From the NCBI GenBank assembly GCA_035524095.1, contig DATKPK010000208.1, forward strand, positions 1-15,382: a stretch of 15,382 bases of DNA, given 5' to 3'. The first letter of the stretch is position 1. Each line of letters begins with the position of its first letter. The position numbers and the translations under genes are program-made. Shown here one piece after another: positions 7,102 to 14,259 of the stretch. The stretch comes from DATJUF01 sp035524095 (GTDB taxonomy: Bacteria > Desulfobacterota > Binatia > Binatales > Binataceae). Below the pieces are notes generated by a model. The model was not told the origin of the DNA and searched no databases. It saw only the letters and a program-made list of their open reading frames with translations.

Positions 7102-8100
7102 ATGCGCTTTGGCCTCACTACCGATTTTCGTAATCCGCCCGGCTCCGGCAAAACCTCCGCCACCGTCTATGCCGAGACCATCGAACTTTTCACTTGGGCC
7201 GAAACCCTCGGCTTCAGTGCCGCCTACGTCTTTGAACATCACTTCACTGGCGACGACTACATGCCCTCGCCGATGGTCGCCGCAACTGCCATCGCCGCAC
7301 GCACCACTACGATGCGTGTCGGTCCCGACATCGCCATCCTGCCCCTCTATGAGCCCGTCCGTCTAGCTGAGGACGGCGCCGTGCTTGATTTGATTTCCAA
7401 CGGCCGCCTCGATTTCGGTGTCGGCCTCGGGTATCGCCCGCAGGAATACTCAGGCTATTGTATCGACATAAATCGCAAAGGTTCGCGCGCCAACGAAGCC
7501 CTGCAAATCATTCGCCGGTTATGGCAGGGCGAAACGGTCACCTTTCATGGCAAACACTTTAATGTTGACGGCGCCAGGCTCTCGCCTCGCCCCGTTCAAC
7601 AGCCCAATCCACCTATTTGGGTCGGTGGTTTCAGCCGCGGAGCAGCCCGCCGTGCCGCTCGTTTCGGCGATGGCTACATCGGTCCCTCAAATCGCGCGAT
7701 GTATGAAATGTATCTCGCTGAGTTGCGCGCCGCCGGCAAGGATCCCGCACACGCCCGTGTGATGGGTGGTGATTTGTGGCTAATCGTCACTCAAGACCCC
7801 GATCGTACTTTCGCAGCCTACGCCCCCCATCTTCTTTACTGGTTCAATTCCTATTCGAAATGGTTCGAGGGCACCGATACCAGTCCTTGGCCGCATTTTG
7901 ATAATGCCGAGGCACTGCTGGCCAGTGGTCTTGCCAACGTTGTGACGCCCGAAGGCGCCATCAAGCTAATCAACGATCGCATCGCCCAGGCTCCCATCGA
8001 ACTATACACGATGATGCTCACACCGCCCGGCATCGACTTGAATCTGGTCCGCACCAGCCTTGAACTATTCGCTAAAAAAGTATTGCCGCATTTCAACTAG
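7102..8100 (+). CDS. LLM class flavin-dependent oxidoreductase (luciferase-like) 1
   Basis: This 332-residue protein is a full-length member of the bacterial luciferase-like monooxygenase family (PF00296), enzymes that use reduced FMN or F420 in a TIM barrel. Visible marks are the N-terminal strand MRFGLTTDFRNP and AETLGFSAAYVFEHHF, with the family's EHH at 45-47. Further on are RVGPDIAILPLYEPVRLAEDGAVLDLISNGRLDFGVGLGYRPQEY, then RRLWQGETVTFHGKHFNVDGARLSPRPVQQPNPPIWVGG, the typical insertion and barrel strand. GAGGAG eight bases before the ATG supports the start. It is transcribed towards the EthD gene, with a strong hairpin between them. The family oxidises substrates from alkanes and sulfonates to cyclic ketones, so the substrate cannot be read here; the surrounding genes suggest a catabolic role. 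Confidence 0.92.
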   Translation: MRFGLTTDFRNPPGSGKTSATVYAETIELFTWAETLGFSAAYVFEHHFTGDDYMPSPMVAATAIAARTTTMRVGPDIAILPLYEPVRLAEDGAVLDLISNGRLDFGVGLGYRPQEYSGYCIDINRKGSRANEALQIIRRLWQGETVTFHGKHFNVDGARLSPRPVQQPNPPIWVGGFSRGAARRAARFGDGYIGPSNRAMYEMYLAELRAAGKDPAHARVMGGDLWLIVTQDPDRTFAAYAPHLLYWFNSYSKWFEGTDTSPWPHFDNAEALLASGLANVVTPEGAIKLINDRIAQAPIELYTMMLTPPGIDLNLVRTSLELFAKKVLPHFN

Positions 8101-8107
8101 AAATTGC

Positions 8108-8142
8108 GCGAGGCGCGAGGCTCAGGAAACCTCGCGCCTCGC
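8108..8142. terminator. 13-bp perfect-stem hairpin between convergent genes
   Basis: The arms GCGAGGCGCGAGG (8108-8120) and CCTCGCGCCTCGC (8130-8142) pair perfectly around a nine-base loop. It starts eight bases after the LLM-1 stop and lies 50 bp beyond the end of the convergent EthD gene. There is no T-run on either side, so it is not a classic intrinsic terminator. A bidirectional 3'-end stabiliser or U-less terminator fits the position. Confidence 0.6.
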
Positions 8143-8192
8143 ACCCTCGACTGCTTCAGTATTTATACGGCACAATGCTACTCAGCGGTTGC

Positions 8193-8975
8193 CTACCTCC
8201 GATCAATCATTACTCGCTCTTTCCCGATAAATATCGCCGAGTTTGCGAAATCAATAAACTTCCGCTCATCCTCGACCGCGATCTCCATCGCTTTCCGCCC
8301 CTCCGGCGTGCTTCCAATTATCGCGAGGTCAGCGCGATCAAACCACGCCTCCGCATGACCCGTGTAGGGCGCAGTCTTGGTCTTGCGGCTCGCGCGAAGC
8401 TGTTGCTCCAACGGTTCTTCGCATCGATGGACTTGCAGATAACGCTTGAGCCGCATCCCCTGCGCGACCCCTCGTATCGTCGGCCCGTGATTCGTTCGCC
8501 AATATAGTTGCACCTCTTCCATGCTTTGTGCCGCCGAATGGCGCAGGCAAAAGAACAGTTTCACCAATGAACTATGCTCCCGCGCCACCATCTCCTCTGG
8601 CGTTGGATTTACCTGCGGATACTCATAAGCAAACCACAATGGCGAATTCGGTAAATCTATGAACCGCGCTTCATCCTCAAGCAATTCGCGCCCTGCCGCC
8701 TGGCCCGCTGCACTCACAAAGCTGGCCGCGAGCGCCTCGCGATTATTCCACCACAACTCCGCGACGCCGTCGTATGCCGGCTCCATCTTGCCGCGCGCCC
8801 CCGCCAGTTGATCGTTCACGGAATCTTCCAGCGTATGTAATTGCACGTATCGCTGGATATCGAGTGTCGCTGCATGCTTGGCGACCAGTGGCCCATGCAG
8901 GGTGCGCCAGTATTGCTGAAAATCCGCTAATGACATTCCGGGTTTCCGCCGCAATGTAAAAACCAACCGAATCAT
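8193..8975 (-). CDS. Protein with two tandem EthD domains
   Basis: The 260 residues form two copies of the EthD domain (PF07110, ferredoxin-like dimeric alpha+beta-barrel fold). Copy 1 spans ~1-118 and has YWRTLHGP at 22-29 and DEARFIDLPNSPLWF at 101-115. Copy 2 spans ~136-255 and has YWRTNHGP at 158-165 and DERKFIDFANSAIF at 236-249. The constant offset of about 135 residues shows internal duplication; one chain can probably form the barrel that single-domain members make as a dimer. EthD is needed for ethyl tert-butyl ether breakdown by a P450 system in Rhodococcus, but its chemistry is not settled. AAAGGAG eight bases before the ATG supports the start. The gene follows LLM-2 by 21 bp, so it is almost surely co-transcribed and probably serves that enzyme's pathway. 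Confidence 0.88.
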   Translation of the reverse strand: MIRLVFTLRRKPGMSLADFQQYWRTLHGPLVAKHAATLDIQRYVQLHTLEDSVNDQLAGARGKMEPAYDGVAELWWNNREALAASFVSAAGQAAGRELLEDEARFIDLPNSPLWFAYEYPQVNPTPEEMVAREHSSLVKLFFCLRHSAAQSMEEVQLYWRTNHGPTIRGVAQGMRLKRYLQVHRCEEPLEQQLRASRKTKTAPYTGHAEAWFDRADLAIIGSTPEGRKAMEIAVEDERKFIDFANSAIFIGKERVMIDRR

Positions 8976-8996
8976 TTGCTCTTCTCCTTTACCCAG

Positions 8997-10322
8997 CTAG
9001 AAGCCCAATGCCTCTAGCGGCCCCCGATCAACCACCGGCGCGCGCTTTGTTCCCGGCGTCAGCTTGGCCGACCCGGGCGTACGCTGGAACGGATCCGGCA
9101 AATCTATTTCCTTTGCATATTCCTTCAACGCCGGTATCACGTCCTGTGCGAACAACCGCATGCTGGTCCGACGATCATCATCCCCGACCGGCCCTTGAAT
9201 ACTCAGGATGATAAAAATACCCGTACGCAGCACGCTCATGATTGTCTTGATCTTCGGAATGATCGTCGTCGGCGTACCCGCCAATACCTGTAGGTTCTTC
9301 TGGCCTCTTATTAATGCCGCATGCAGCTTCCGTCGGACTTCCTCATAATCAACTGCCGCAGCCTCCCCTTGCATCGACTCCTTCACTTTTTCGCCGCTGA
9401 TTCCCAGCCACGCGCTGGTTTGCGTTTTAGCTAATGTGCGGATAGCGGCCTTCGAGTTATATCCTGGCGGCATCGTGAATTGCGGCGCCGAAAACGCATT
9501 CTGGCCGCCACCGTAAACGAAGCCTTGTGCCAGTTCCTGCGCCTTCTCTTCGGTGTCCGCCACCACCGTCGCGATCATGTAGCCGAAATTTTCCGGCCCC
9601 GCCTGATAACCATGCTTCGCCGCTTCGTCCGCATAGTAATCCCATAAATCACACGTCGGCCGAAGCTGCGTCCCCAATCCGATATACGGATAGCGATGCT
9701 CCGCGCACCATTGCACAGTTTCAGGACTAAGCGTTCCCGGAATCCACATCGGCGGATGCGGCTTCTGGTACGGCAACGCCCACGGATTCACGTGCCGGTA
9801 ATGGAAATGCTTTCCTTCGTAACGCCACGGCCCGGGCCGCGTCCACGCCTGTACTATAAAGTCATGCGCCTCATTGAACATCTCGCGATTGTAAGCGGGA
9901 TTAGCGTTATTGAAGAATTGCTCTGACCCCGCTCCTCGCACCCACCCAGTGACTAATCGCCCACGCGAGATTAGATCGATTTCCGCGAGCTCCTCCGCCA
10001 TTCTCAACGGATGCTTGATCACCGGCAGCGGATTTCCGATCAGCACCAGCCGCGCCCGCTTCGTCCGATGAGCCAATATCGCTGCTTCGATATTCATCAC
10101 CGATCCCATACAAATCGGATTCCCGTGATGCTCATTCAGTGCGACGACGTCGAACCCAATCTCCTCCGCGTAGCAATTCTCATCTAAATAGTAATTATAG
10201 TCGTCAGCCGCCTTCTCGCGATCGAAGTATTTATTCGAGATCGCAAAGAATGCATGATTCCGTAAGATTTCTTCTTCGGGCAGCCATCGATATGGCCGTT
10301 CAGTGAAATAACCTACTTGCAT
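8997..10322 (-). CDS. LLM class flavin-dependent oxidoreductase (luciferase-like) 2
   Basis: This 441-residue member of the luciferase-like monooxygenase family is about 110 residues longer than LLM-1 and not a close relative. The N-terminus (MQVGYFTERPYRW) leads to YAEEIGFDVVALNEHHGNP, with EHH at 64-66. Then come LVLIGNPLPVIKHPLRMAEELAEIDLISRGRLVTGWVRGAGSE and the ARTRPGPW-like insertion YEGKHFHYRHVNPWALPYQKPHPPMWIPG, all typical of the family. The extra length is a mid-protein segment (~275-335, PPGYN, SAWLGISGEKVKESMQG) and a basic, Pro-rich tail after the last barrel helix (~405-441). AGAGG eight bases before the ATG supports the start. It is followed after 21 bp by tandem EthD and preceded by DUF1330. 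It is probably an oxygenase on a hydrophobic carbon substrate; Baeyer-Villiger-type activity is possible but unproven. Confidence 0.9.
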   Translation of the reverse strand: MQVGYFTERPYRWLPEEEILRNHAFFAISNKYFDREKAADDYNYYLDENCYAEEIGFDVVALNEHHGNPICMGSVMNIEAAILAHRTKRARLVLIGNPLPVIKHPLRMAEELAEIDLISRGRLVTGWVRGAGSEQFFNNANPAYNREMFNEAHDFIVQAWTRPGPWRYEGKHFHYRHVNPWALPYQKPHPPMWIPGTLSPETVQWCAEHRYPYIGLGTQLRPTCDLWDYYADEAAKHGYQAGPENFGYMIATVVADTEEKAQELAQGFVYGGGQNAFSAPQFTMPPGYNSKAAIRTLAKTQTSAWLGISGEKVKESMQGEAAAVDYEEVRRKLHAALIRGQKNLQVLAGTPTTIIPKIKTIMSVLRTGIFIILSIQGPVGDDDRRTSMRLFAQDVIPALKEYAKEIDLPDPFQRTPGSAKLTPGTKRAPVVDRGPLEALGF

Positions 10323-10373
10323 CCGAAAAACCTCTTTCTAATCACCTTGGCGCGTTCCTGCCGTTACCAACCG

Positions 10374-10405
10374 ATTATATGCTGTGATTGGATGTCCGAT
10401 GTCTA
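10374..10405 (-). promoter_or_regulatory. Candidate internal promoter upstream of LLM-2
   Basis: On the minus strand a perfect TATAAT (complement of 10374-10379) lies about 50 bp before the LLM-2 start. The best -35, TAGACA (complement of 10400-10405), matches five of six bases, but the spacer is 20 bp, longer than ideal. It could let LLM-2 and EthD be expressed apart from DUF1330. Confidence 0.35.
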
Positions 10406-10426
10406 CGCTTCGTCTCTCAATTCTGT

Positions 10427-10837
10427 TTACACGCTGGTCGTGAGGATCAATAGCTGACCCGCCAATCCCGCCTCTCGATGGACGCTGATCGCCTGCACTT
10501 CCGGCGACATTACTAATTTTTGAAACACCGCTCGCGATGGATACTCGACAATTCCCACCATGTCCCACAACTCTTCGGCTTCGCCAATCACGAGCCTCTC
10601 TAACCGCCCGCCAAACGTAAATCGCCCGCCCGCTCCCTCAACGATTGTGCGCATCGCGTTTAGATAGCGCATATAGGCTTCGCGCCCCGAAATCTGGTCT
10701 GGCCGCCCGTCCTTATAGACCGCCTTCGCTCGAAACTTGAGCAGGTTGAGCATCGCGATTGGTCCGTCAGCCGCCCCGTCACCCGTCAGCGATTTGATTT
10801 TCTCTGGCGTCGTATAGACAGCGTTCTCCACTCGCAT
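10427..10837 (-). CDS. DUF1330 family protein
   Basis: This 136-residue protein fits DUF1330 (PF07045), a small ferredoxin-like dimeric alpha+beta-barrel family of unknown chemistry. Typical marks are GPIAMLNLLKFRAKAVY, then SGREAYMRYLNAMRTIVEGAGGRFTFGGRLERLVIGE, and WDMVGIVEYPSRAVFQKLVMSPEVQAISVHREAGLAGQLL near the end. The ATG at 10837 is chosen because AAGGAG stands seven bases upstream and the preceding residues do not belong to the family; an in-frame ATG at 10879 would add 14 basic residues with no support. It is the first gene of the minus-strand set that continues with LLM-2 (104 bp) and EthD. It diverges from the thiolase gene across 174 bp, where a shared control region is likely. 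Confidence 0.85.
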   Translation of the reverse strand: MRVENAVYTTPEKIKSLTGDGAADGPIAMLNLLKFRAKAVYKDGRPDQISGREAYMRYLNAMRTIVEGAGGRFTFGGRLERLVIGEAEELWDMVGIVEYPSRAVFQKLVMSPEVQAISVHREAGLAGQLLILTTSV

Positions 10838-11011
10838 CTTCAATCTCCTTGCCTTCTGATTTGTACTGATTTTGGCCACTCGCTGTGTCAGCTTTTCCTC
10901 TTTCCTCCGCCGTATCTGAGCTATTGTCCTTCCTGATTGGTGTGCAAAACGGCGCGGACTCGGATATATCTAGCCTCTGCAATAGCTGAAATCCCCCTGA
11001 TGGAGAAACCC

Positions 11012-12196
11012 ATGCGTGACGTCGTAATTGTCGAAGCCGGCCGGTCGCCGATCGGTAAGAAAAGGGGCGTACTGTCCGCCGCCCATCCCACCGAATTGCT
11101 CGCCCAGGTGATGACTGAAGTCCTGAAGCGCGCCGGTATCGCGCCCAATCTCGTCGGGCAGGTCGTCGGCGGATGCATCAACAAGGTCGGCGCACAGGCG
11201 ATGAACGTCACCCGCACCGCATGGCTGACCGCGGGACTCCCTGCCGAGGTCGCCTGCTCCACCACTGATTCCCAATGCGGCTCGAGTCAATACGCTGTCA
11301 ACCTCGCTGCAAGCCTCATCGCTTCCGGCGCGGAAGATGTAGTGCTGGCCTGCGGCGTCGAGAACATGAGCCTCCTGCCAATCGGCTCCGACGCGGTCGC
11401 AGGTGCTCAGGCCGGGTACGGCAAGCCGGTGAGCCGGAAATACTTTGAGCATTACGAATTCACCAGCCAGTTCGAGGGCGCCGAGCGTATCGCCACCAAA
11501 TACGGTATCACGCGCGAGGACGCCGACCGCTTCGGCCTCGAATCGCAACTCCGCGCCGCCCGTGCCGTCAAAGAAGGCCGCTTCACCTCGCAGCTGGTGC
11601 CCGTCGAAGTTCCGATTCCTGTCGCCGCCGGCGAGAAGCCCAGCCAGAAGCAGACCATCACTCGCGACGAAGTTCCGCGCGACACCAGCCTCGAAGCGCT
11701 CGCCGCTTTAAAGCCGGTCGCCCGCCCCGACGGCATCCACACCGCCGGCTCAGCCTCACAGGTCGCCGATGGCGCCGCCGCCGTCCTGATGATGACCGAG
11801 GCGAAAGCACGCGAGCTCGGCCTCAGCCCGCGGGCCCGCGTCACCGATACCGCTCTCGTCGGATGCGATCCCGTCCTGATGCTCGAAGGCCCGATTCCCG
11901 CGACCCGAAAGCTCTTGCAAAAAAACGGCTTGCGCATCAGTGACATCGACGTCTTCGAGATCAACGAGGCGTTCGCTTCCGTAGTCCTTAGCTGGGCGAA
12001 AACCCTTGAACCCGACATGGCTCGCGTCAATCCTAATGGCGGCGCGATCGCCCTCGGCCATCCTCTCGGCGCCACCGGATGCGGCCTCGTCACCAAGGCC
12101 ATCAACGAACTCGAACGAACCAACGGCCGCACCGCGCTGGTTACGATGTGCTGTGGTGGCGGGCTCGGCACTGGCACGTTGATCGAACGCGCGTAA
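11012..12196 (+). CDS. Thiolase (acetyl-CoA C-acyltransferase family)
   Basis: This 394-residue full-length thiolase catalyses CoA-dependent cleavage of 3-ketoacyl-CoA, or the reverse condensation. The nucleophilic Cys is C89 in TTDSQCGSSQ, NEAF is at 318-321, the catalytic His is H350 in GGAIALGHPLG and the second Cys is C380 in CCGGGLGTG. The QCGSSQ form of the nucleophile loop and the N-terminal VVIVEAGRSPIGKKRG resemble the FadA5/FadA6-like thiolases of steroid catabolism more than short-chain biosynthetic enzymes; this is from memory. The ATG at 11012 is preferred over ATGs at 11000 and 10937 because GGAG lies six bases upstream and the N-terminus then fits the family. No hydratase or dehydrogenase partner is in the window. 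An epoxide-hydrolase-like gene follows after 52 bp, so the two are probably co-transcribed. Confidence 0.93.
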   Translation: MRDVVIVEAGRSPIGKKRGVLSAAHPTELLAQVMTEVLKRAGIAPNLVGQVVGGCINKVGAQAMNVTRTAWLTAGLPAEVACSTTDSQCGSSQYAVNLAASLIASGAEDVVLACGVENMSLLPIGSDAVAGAQAGYGKPVSRKYFEHYEFTSQFEGAERIATKYGITREDADRFGLESQLRAARAVKEGRFTSQLVPVEVPIPVAAGEKPSQKQTITRDEVPRDTSLEALAALKPVARPDGIHTAGSASQVADGAAAVLMMTEAKARELGLSPRARVTDTALVGCDPVLMLEGPIPATRKLLQKNGLRISDIDVFEINEAFASVVLSWAKTLEPDMARVNPNGGAIALGHPLGATGCGLVTKAINELERTNGRTALVTMCCGGGLGTGTLIERA

Positions 12197-12211
12197 CAAA
12201 CGGATGACAGC

Positions 12212-12228
12212 CTGAATCATCGATTCAG
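12212..12228 (+). other. Short hairpin in the thiolase-LEH gap
   Basis: CTGAATC (12212-12218) and GATTCAG (12222-12228) form a perfect seven-base stem with an ATC loop between the thiolase stop and the ribosome site of the next gene. It has no T-run, so it is more likely a processing or stability element than a terminator. Confidence 0.4.
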
Positions 12229-12248
12229 TACCAAAAGGAGAAATCATC

Positions 12249-12626
12249 ATGGCGGTTAATTGCGAGAAAGTCGTCAACGATCTGTTCGCTGCCTGGACCC
12301 GTCTCGACCTCGAAGGCATCATGAGCTACTTCGCCGAAGACGCCGTATGGGACAACGTTCCGATGTCACCTGCCAAGGGCAAAGCTGCAATCCGCGAGAT
12401 GACCAACGGCTTCCTCAAGGATTCAAGCACCTTCTCGGCAAAGATTCTGAAGCAGGTCCACGTCGATAACACGGTCTTCAACGAACGCGTCGATACCATC
12501 ACGATGAAAAACGGCAAGAGCGCCGCGATTCCCGTGGCTGGTATGTTCGAACTCGACAACGCGGGCAAGATCAAAGTCTGGCGCGACTACTTCGACCTCG
12601 GAACTTTCACCAAACAGATTTCTTAA
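12249..12626 (+). CDS. Limonene-1,2-epoxide hydrolase-type protein (LEH family)
   Basis: This 125-residue protein matches the limonene-1,2-epoxide hydrolase family (PF07858; NTF2-like cone fold). Against the Rhodococcus erythropolis enzyme, as I recall it, Arg99-Asp101-Asp132 correspond to R80, D82 and D113, with identical spacing (NERVD and WRDYFD). Asn55 corresponds to N36 in WDNVP. Tyr53, which helps position the catalytic water, is replaced by W34. The enzyme would open an epoxide to a diol without cofactor. AAAGGAG before the ATG supports the start. It follows the thiolase by 52 bp and is closed by an intrinsic terminator. Mycobacterial relatives act on sterol- and fatty-acid-type epoxides, so the substrate need not be limonene. 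If the Trp blocks hydrolysis, it could instead be a binding or isomerase-like SnoaL relative. Confidence 0.85.
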   Translation: MAVNCEKVVNDLFAAWTRLDLEGIMSYFAEDAVWDNVPMSPAKGKAAIREMTNGFLKDSSTFSAKILKQVHVDNTVFNERVDTITMKNGKSAAIPVAGMFELDNAGKIKVWRDYFDLGTFTKQIS

Positions 12627-12658
12627 GGATACCGATTCAGGACCAACTCTTATCCGTG

Positions 12659-12695
12659 GAGGAATGTAGTCCTTTGGCTGCATTCCTCTTTTTTT
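12659..12695 (+). terminator. Intrinsic terminator of the thiolase-LEH operon
   Basis: The arms GAGGAATGTAG (12659-12669) and CTGCATTCCTC (12678-12688) pair over eleven positions with one G-U wobble around an eight-base loop, followed by seven Ts (12689-12695). It lies 33 bp after the LEH stop. The T-run is only on the plus side, so it does not serve the convergent MFS gene. Confidence 0.9.
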
Positions 12696-12735
12696 GTCCC
12701 GCCGCCGTCGATCGGGTCAGCCTGACTTGACCTCA

Positions 12736-14259
12736 CTACTCCGATCCGAGCGCTGTTTGCGATACCTTGGAGCCACCTTTTAGTAGGAACACCCAGGGGG
12801 CAAGGACCGTAAGCAATATGGCAGTGGCGCGATAGACGTCGTTGTATGCGTACAGCCATGCCTGCGTCTTCAGTCCATTCTTAATGAGATTGGAGACGGG
12901 CATCGATGCCAGGAGTTGCGCCTCGTGGTGTCGATGGCGCGAAGTGAGCAGGTCGGTTCCGATAGCGATTCCGGCCGCCGCACCGGTATTGATCATCATC
13001 GAAAACAAGCTTGAGGCGAAGCCCATGCGCTCGCGGCTGATCTGTCCGATACCGAGCGCGGTAACGATCGGAAAGACGCCGCCTAGTCCAAGGCCGAACA
13101 GAAAGATGGGCCAGAGCACCTCGCTCTCGCGCATACCAATCGTCCAGTGTGACATGCGGTAGACTTCGTAAGCCCCCACTAACAAGCCGGCACAGACGAG
13201 CGGCCGCATCTCGGAAAATCGGCGTGACAACTGTCCAACTGCGATCAGCGCGACCACAACCCCAAGACCACGCGGCGCAACCGCGAAGCCTGCCTGCCAG
13301 GCGTCGTAGTGAAGCACGTTCTCAAGGAAGAGCGGATTGAGCAGGTTGACGGTCCAGAGCGCAAGCCCTTGAAGTGACACTACTATCATCGCGATCGAGA
13401 ATCCGAGGATTCCGAAGAGCCGTAGATCAACAATTGGCTCCGCAAAGCGCAGCTCGTGGATCACCAAGGCGACTATCGAAAGGCCCGAAATCGCCGCCCC
13501 ATACCTGACCCACTGTGCCGCAAACCAACCATCCTGGCCGCCACCCCCAAGCACGACCTGAAAGAGACCGAGCCCCACAGTGATCAGGATTAGCCCAGCG
13601 TAATCGATTTTGCCGTTGCCGCGTTGGCGGCGTAGATACTCCGGATCGTGCACATACGCATACACCATCAACGCCGCAAAGGCACCGACCGGCAGATTAA
13701 TGTAGAAATTCCATCGCCAGCTCCAGGTCTGGGTGATCCAGCCTCCCAAGGTCGGTCCAATCACCGGTGCCGCCATCATTCCTATCCCGAAAGTTGTCAT
13801 TGCCAGCGTGTGTTCCTCCACCGGGAACGTCTCAAGAAGAATTGCCTGGGACAGCGGCATCATCGCCGCGCCGGCCGCTCCCTGTATCAAGCGGAAGCAC
13901 ACTATCTGGCCGATACCCTGGGCGAGCCCACAAAGAGCTGAGGAGACAACAAACAGAACAATCGAGATCAATAGATAACGCCGGCGTCCGATTCGCGCGG
14001 CTATCCATCCGCTCATTGGGATCATCACGCTGACCGCTGCGAGATAACTAGTGACGACCCAGCTAATCCGCTCGACCCCAACGCCGAAGCTACGCTGCAT
14101 GTAGGGCAATGCGACGTTGACAATAGACCCGTCAAGAATGGTCAAAATTCCGCCGAGCAATACCGCCGCTGCGACGAGCCATTTGTGCGGCCGATTTTGT
14201 TCGGCGGTCGTGGCAATCAAGGCGGGAAACTCAGTCCCAATGGTTGATTCTAGGTCCAC
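12736..14259 (-). CDS. MFS transporter, DHA2 (14-TMS, EmrB/QacA-like) family
   Basis: This 507-residue integral inner-membrane protein has about 14 hydrophobic segments, as expected for the DHA2 drug:H+ antiporter family. Its motifs are ILDGSIVNVALP (41-52, motif D1), GWIAARIGRRR (84-94, motif A), FRLIQGAAGAAMMP (~122-135), GIGMMAAPVIGPTLGGWI (158-175, motif C, antiporter-type) and WRWNFYINLPVG (181-192). It would export hydrophobic or amphipathic compounds using the proton gradient. The start is GTG at 14259; a stop codon two codons upstream rules out an earlier start, and the ribosome site is weak. No membrane-fusion (EmrA-like) partner is nearby. It faces the LEH gene tail-to-tail, so a shared transcript with the catabolic genes is excluded. 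Its substrate is unknown, but export of a toxic intermediate is possible. Confidence 0.93.
   Translation of the reverse strand: MDLESTIGTEFPALIATTAEQNRPHKWLVAAAVLLGGILTILDGSIVNVALPYMQRSFGVGVERISWVVTSYLAAVSVMIPMSGWIAARIGRRRYLLISIVLFVVSSALCGLAQGIGQIVCFRLIQGAAGAAMMPLSQAILLETFPVEEHTLAMTTFGIGMMAAPVIGPTLGGWITQTWSWRWNFYINLPVGAFAALMVYAYVHDPEYLRRQRGNGKIDYAGLILITVGLGLFQVVLGGGGQDGWFAAQWVRYGAAISGLSIVALVIHELRFAEPIVDLRLFGILGFSIAMIVVSLQGLALWTVNLLNPLFLENVLHYDAWQAGFAVAPRGLGVVVALIAVGQLSRRFSEMRPLVCAGLLVGAYEVYRMSHWTIGMRESEVLWPIFLFGLGLGGVFPIVTALGIGQISRERMGFASSLFSMMINTGAAAGIAIGTDLLTSRHRHHEAQLLASMPVSNLIKNGLKTQAWLYAYNDVYRATAILLTVLAPWVFLLKGGSKVSQTALGSE

Noticed and set aside
8104..8507. Plus-strand open frames over the hairpin and the EthD gene
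   Set aside because: They run antisense to EthD and have no ribosome site or recognisable protein sequence.
10838..10879. Upstream ATG for the DUF1330 gene
   Set aside because: It adds 14 basic residues outside the family, while AAGGAG sits seven bases before the ATG at 10837.
10937..11011. Upstream in-frame extension of the thiolase
   Set aside because: The extra 25 residues do not fit the thiolase N-terminus, and the GGAG ribosome site points to the ATG at 11012.
10970..12322. Long minus-strand open frames over the thiolase
   Set aside because: They are antisense shadows of a well-supported thiolase; translations are Arg/Ser/Ala-rich and match no family.
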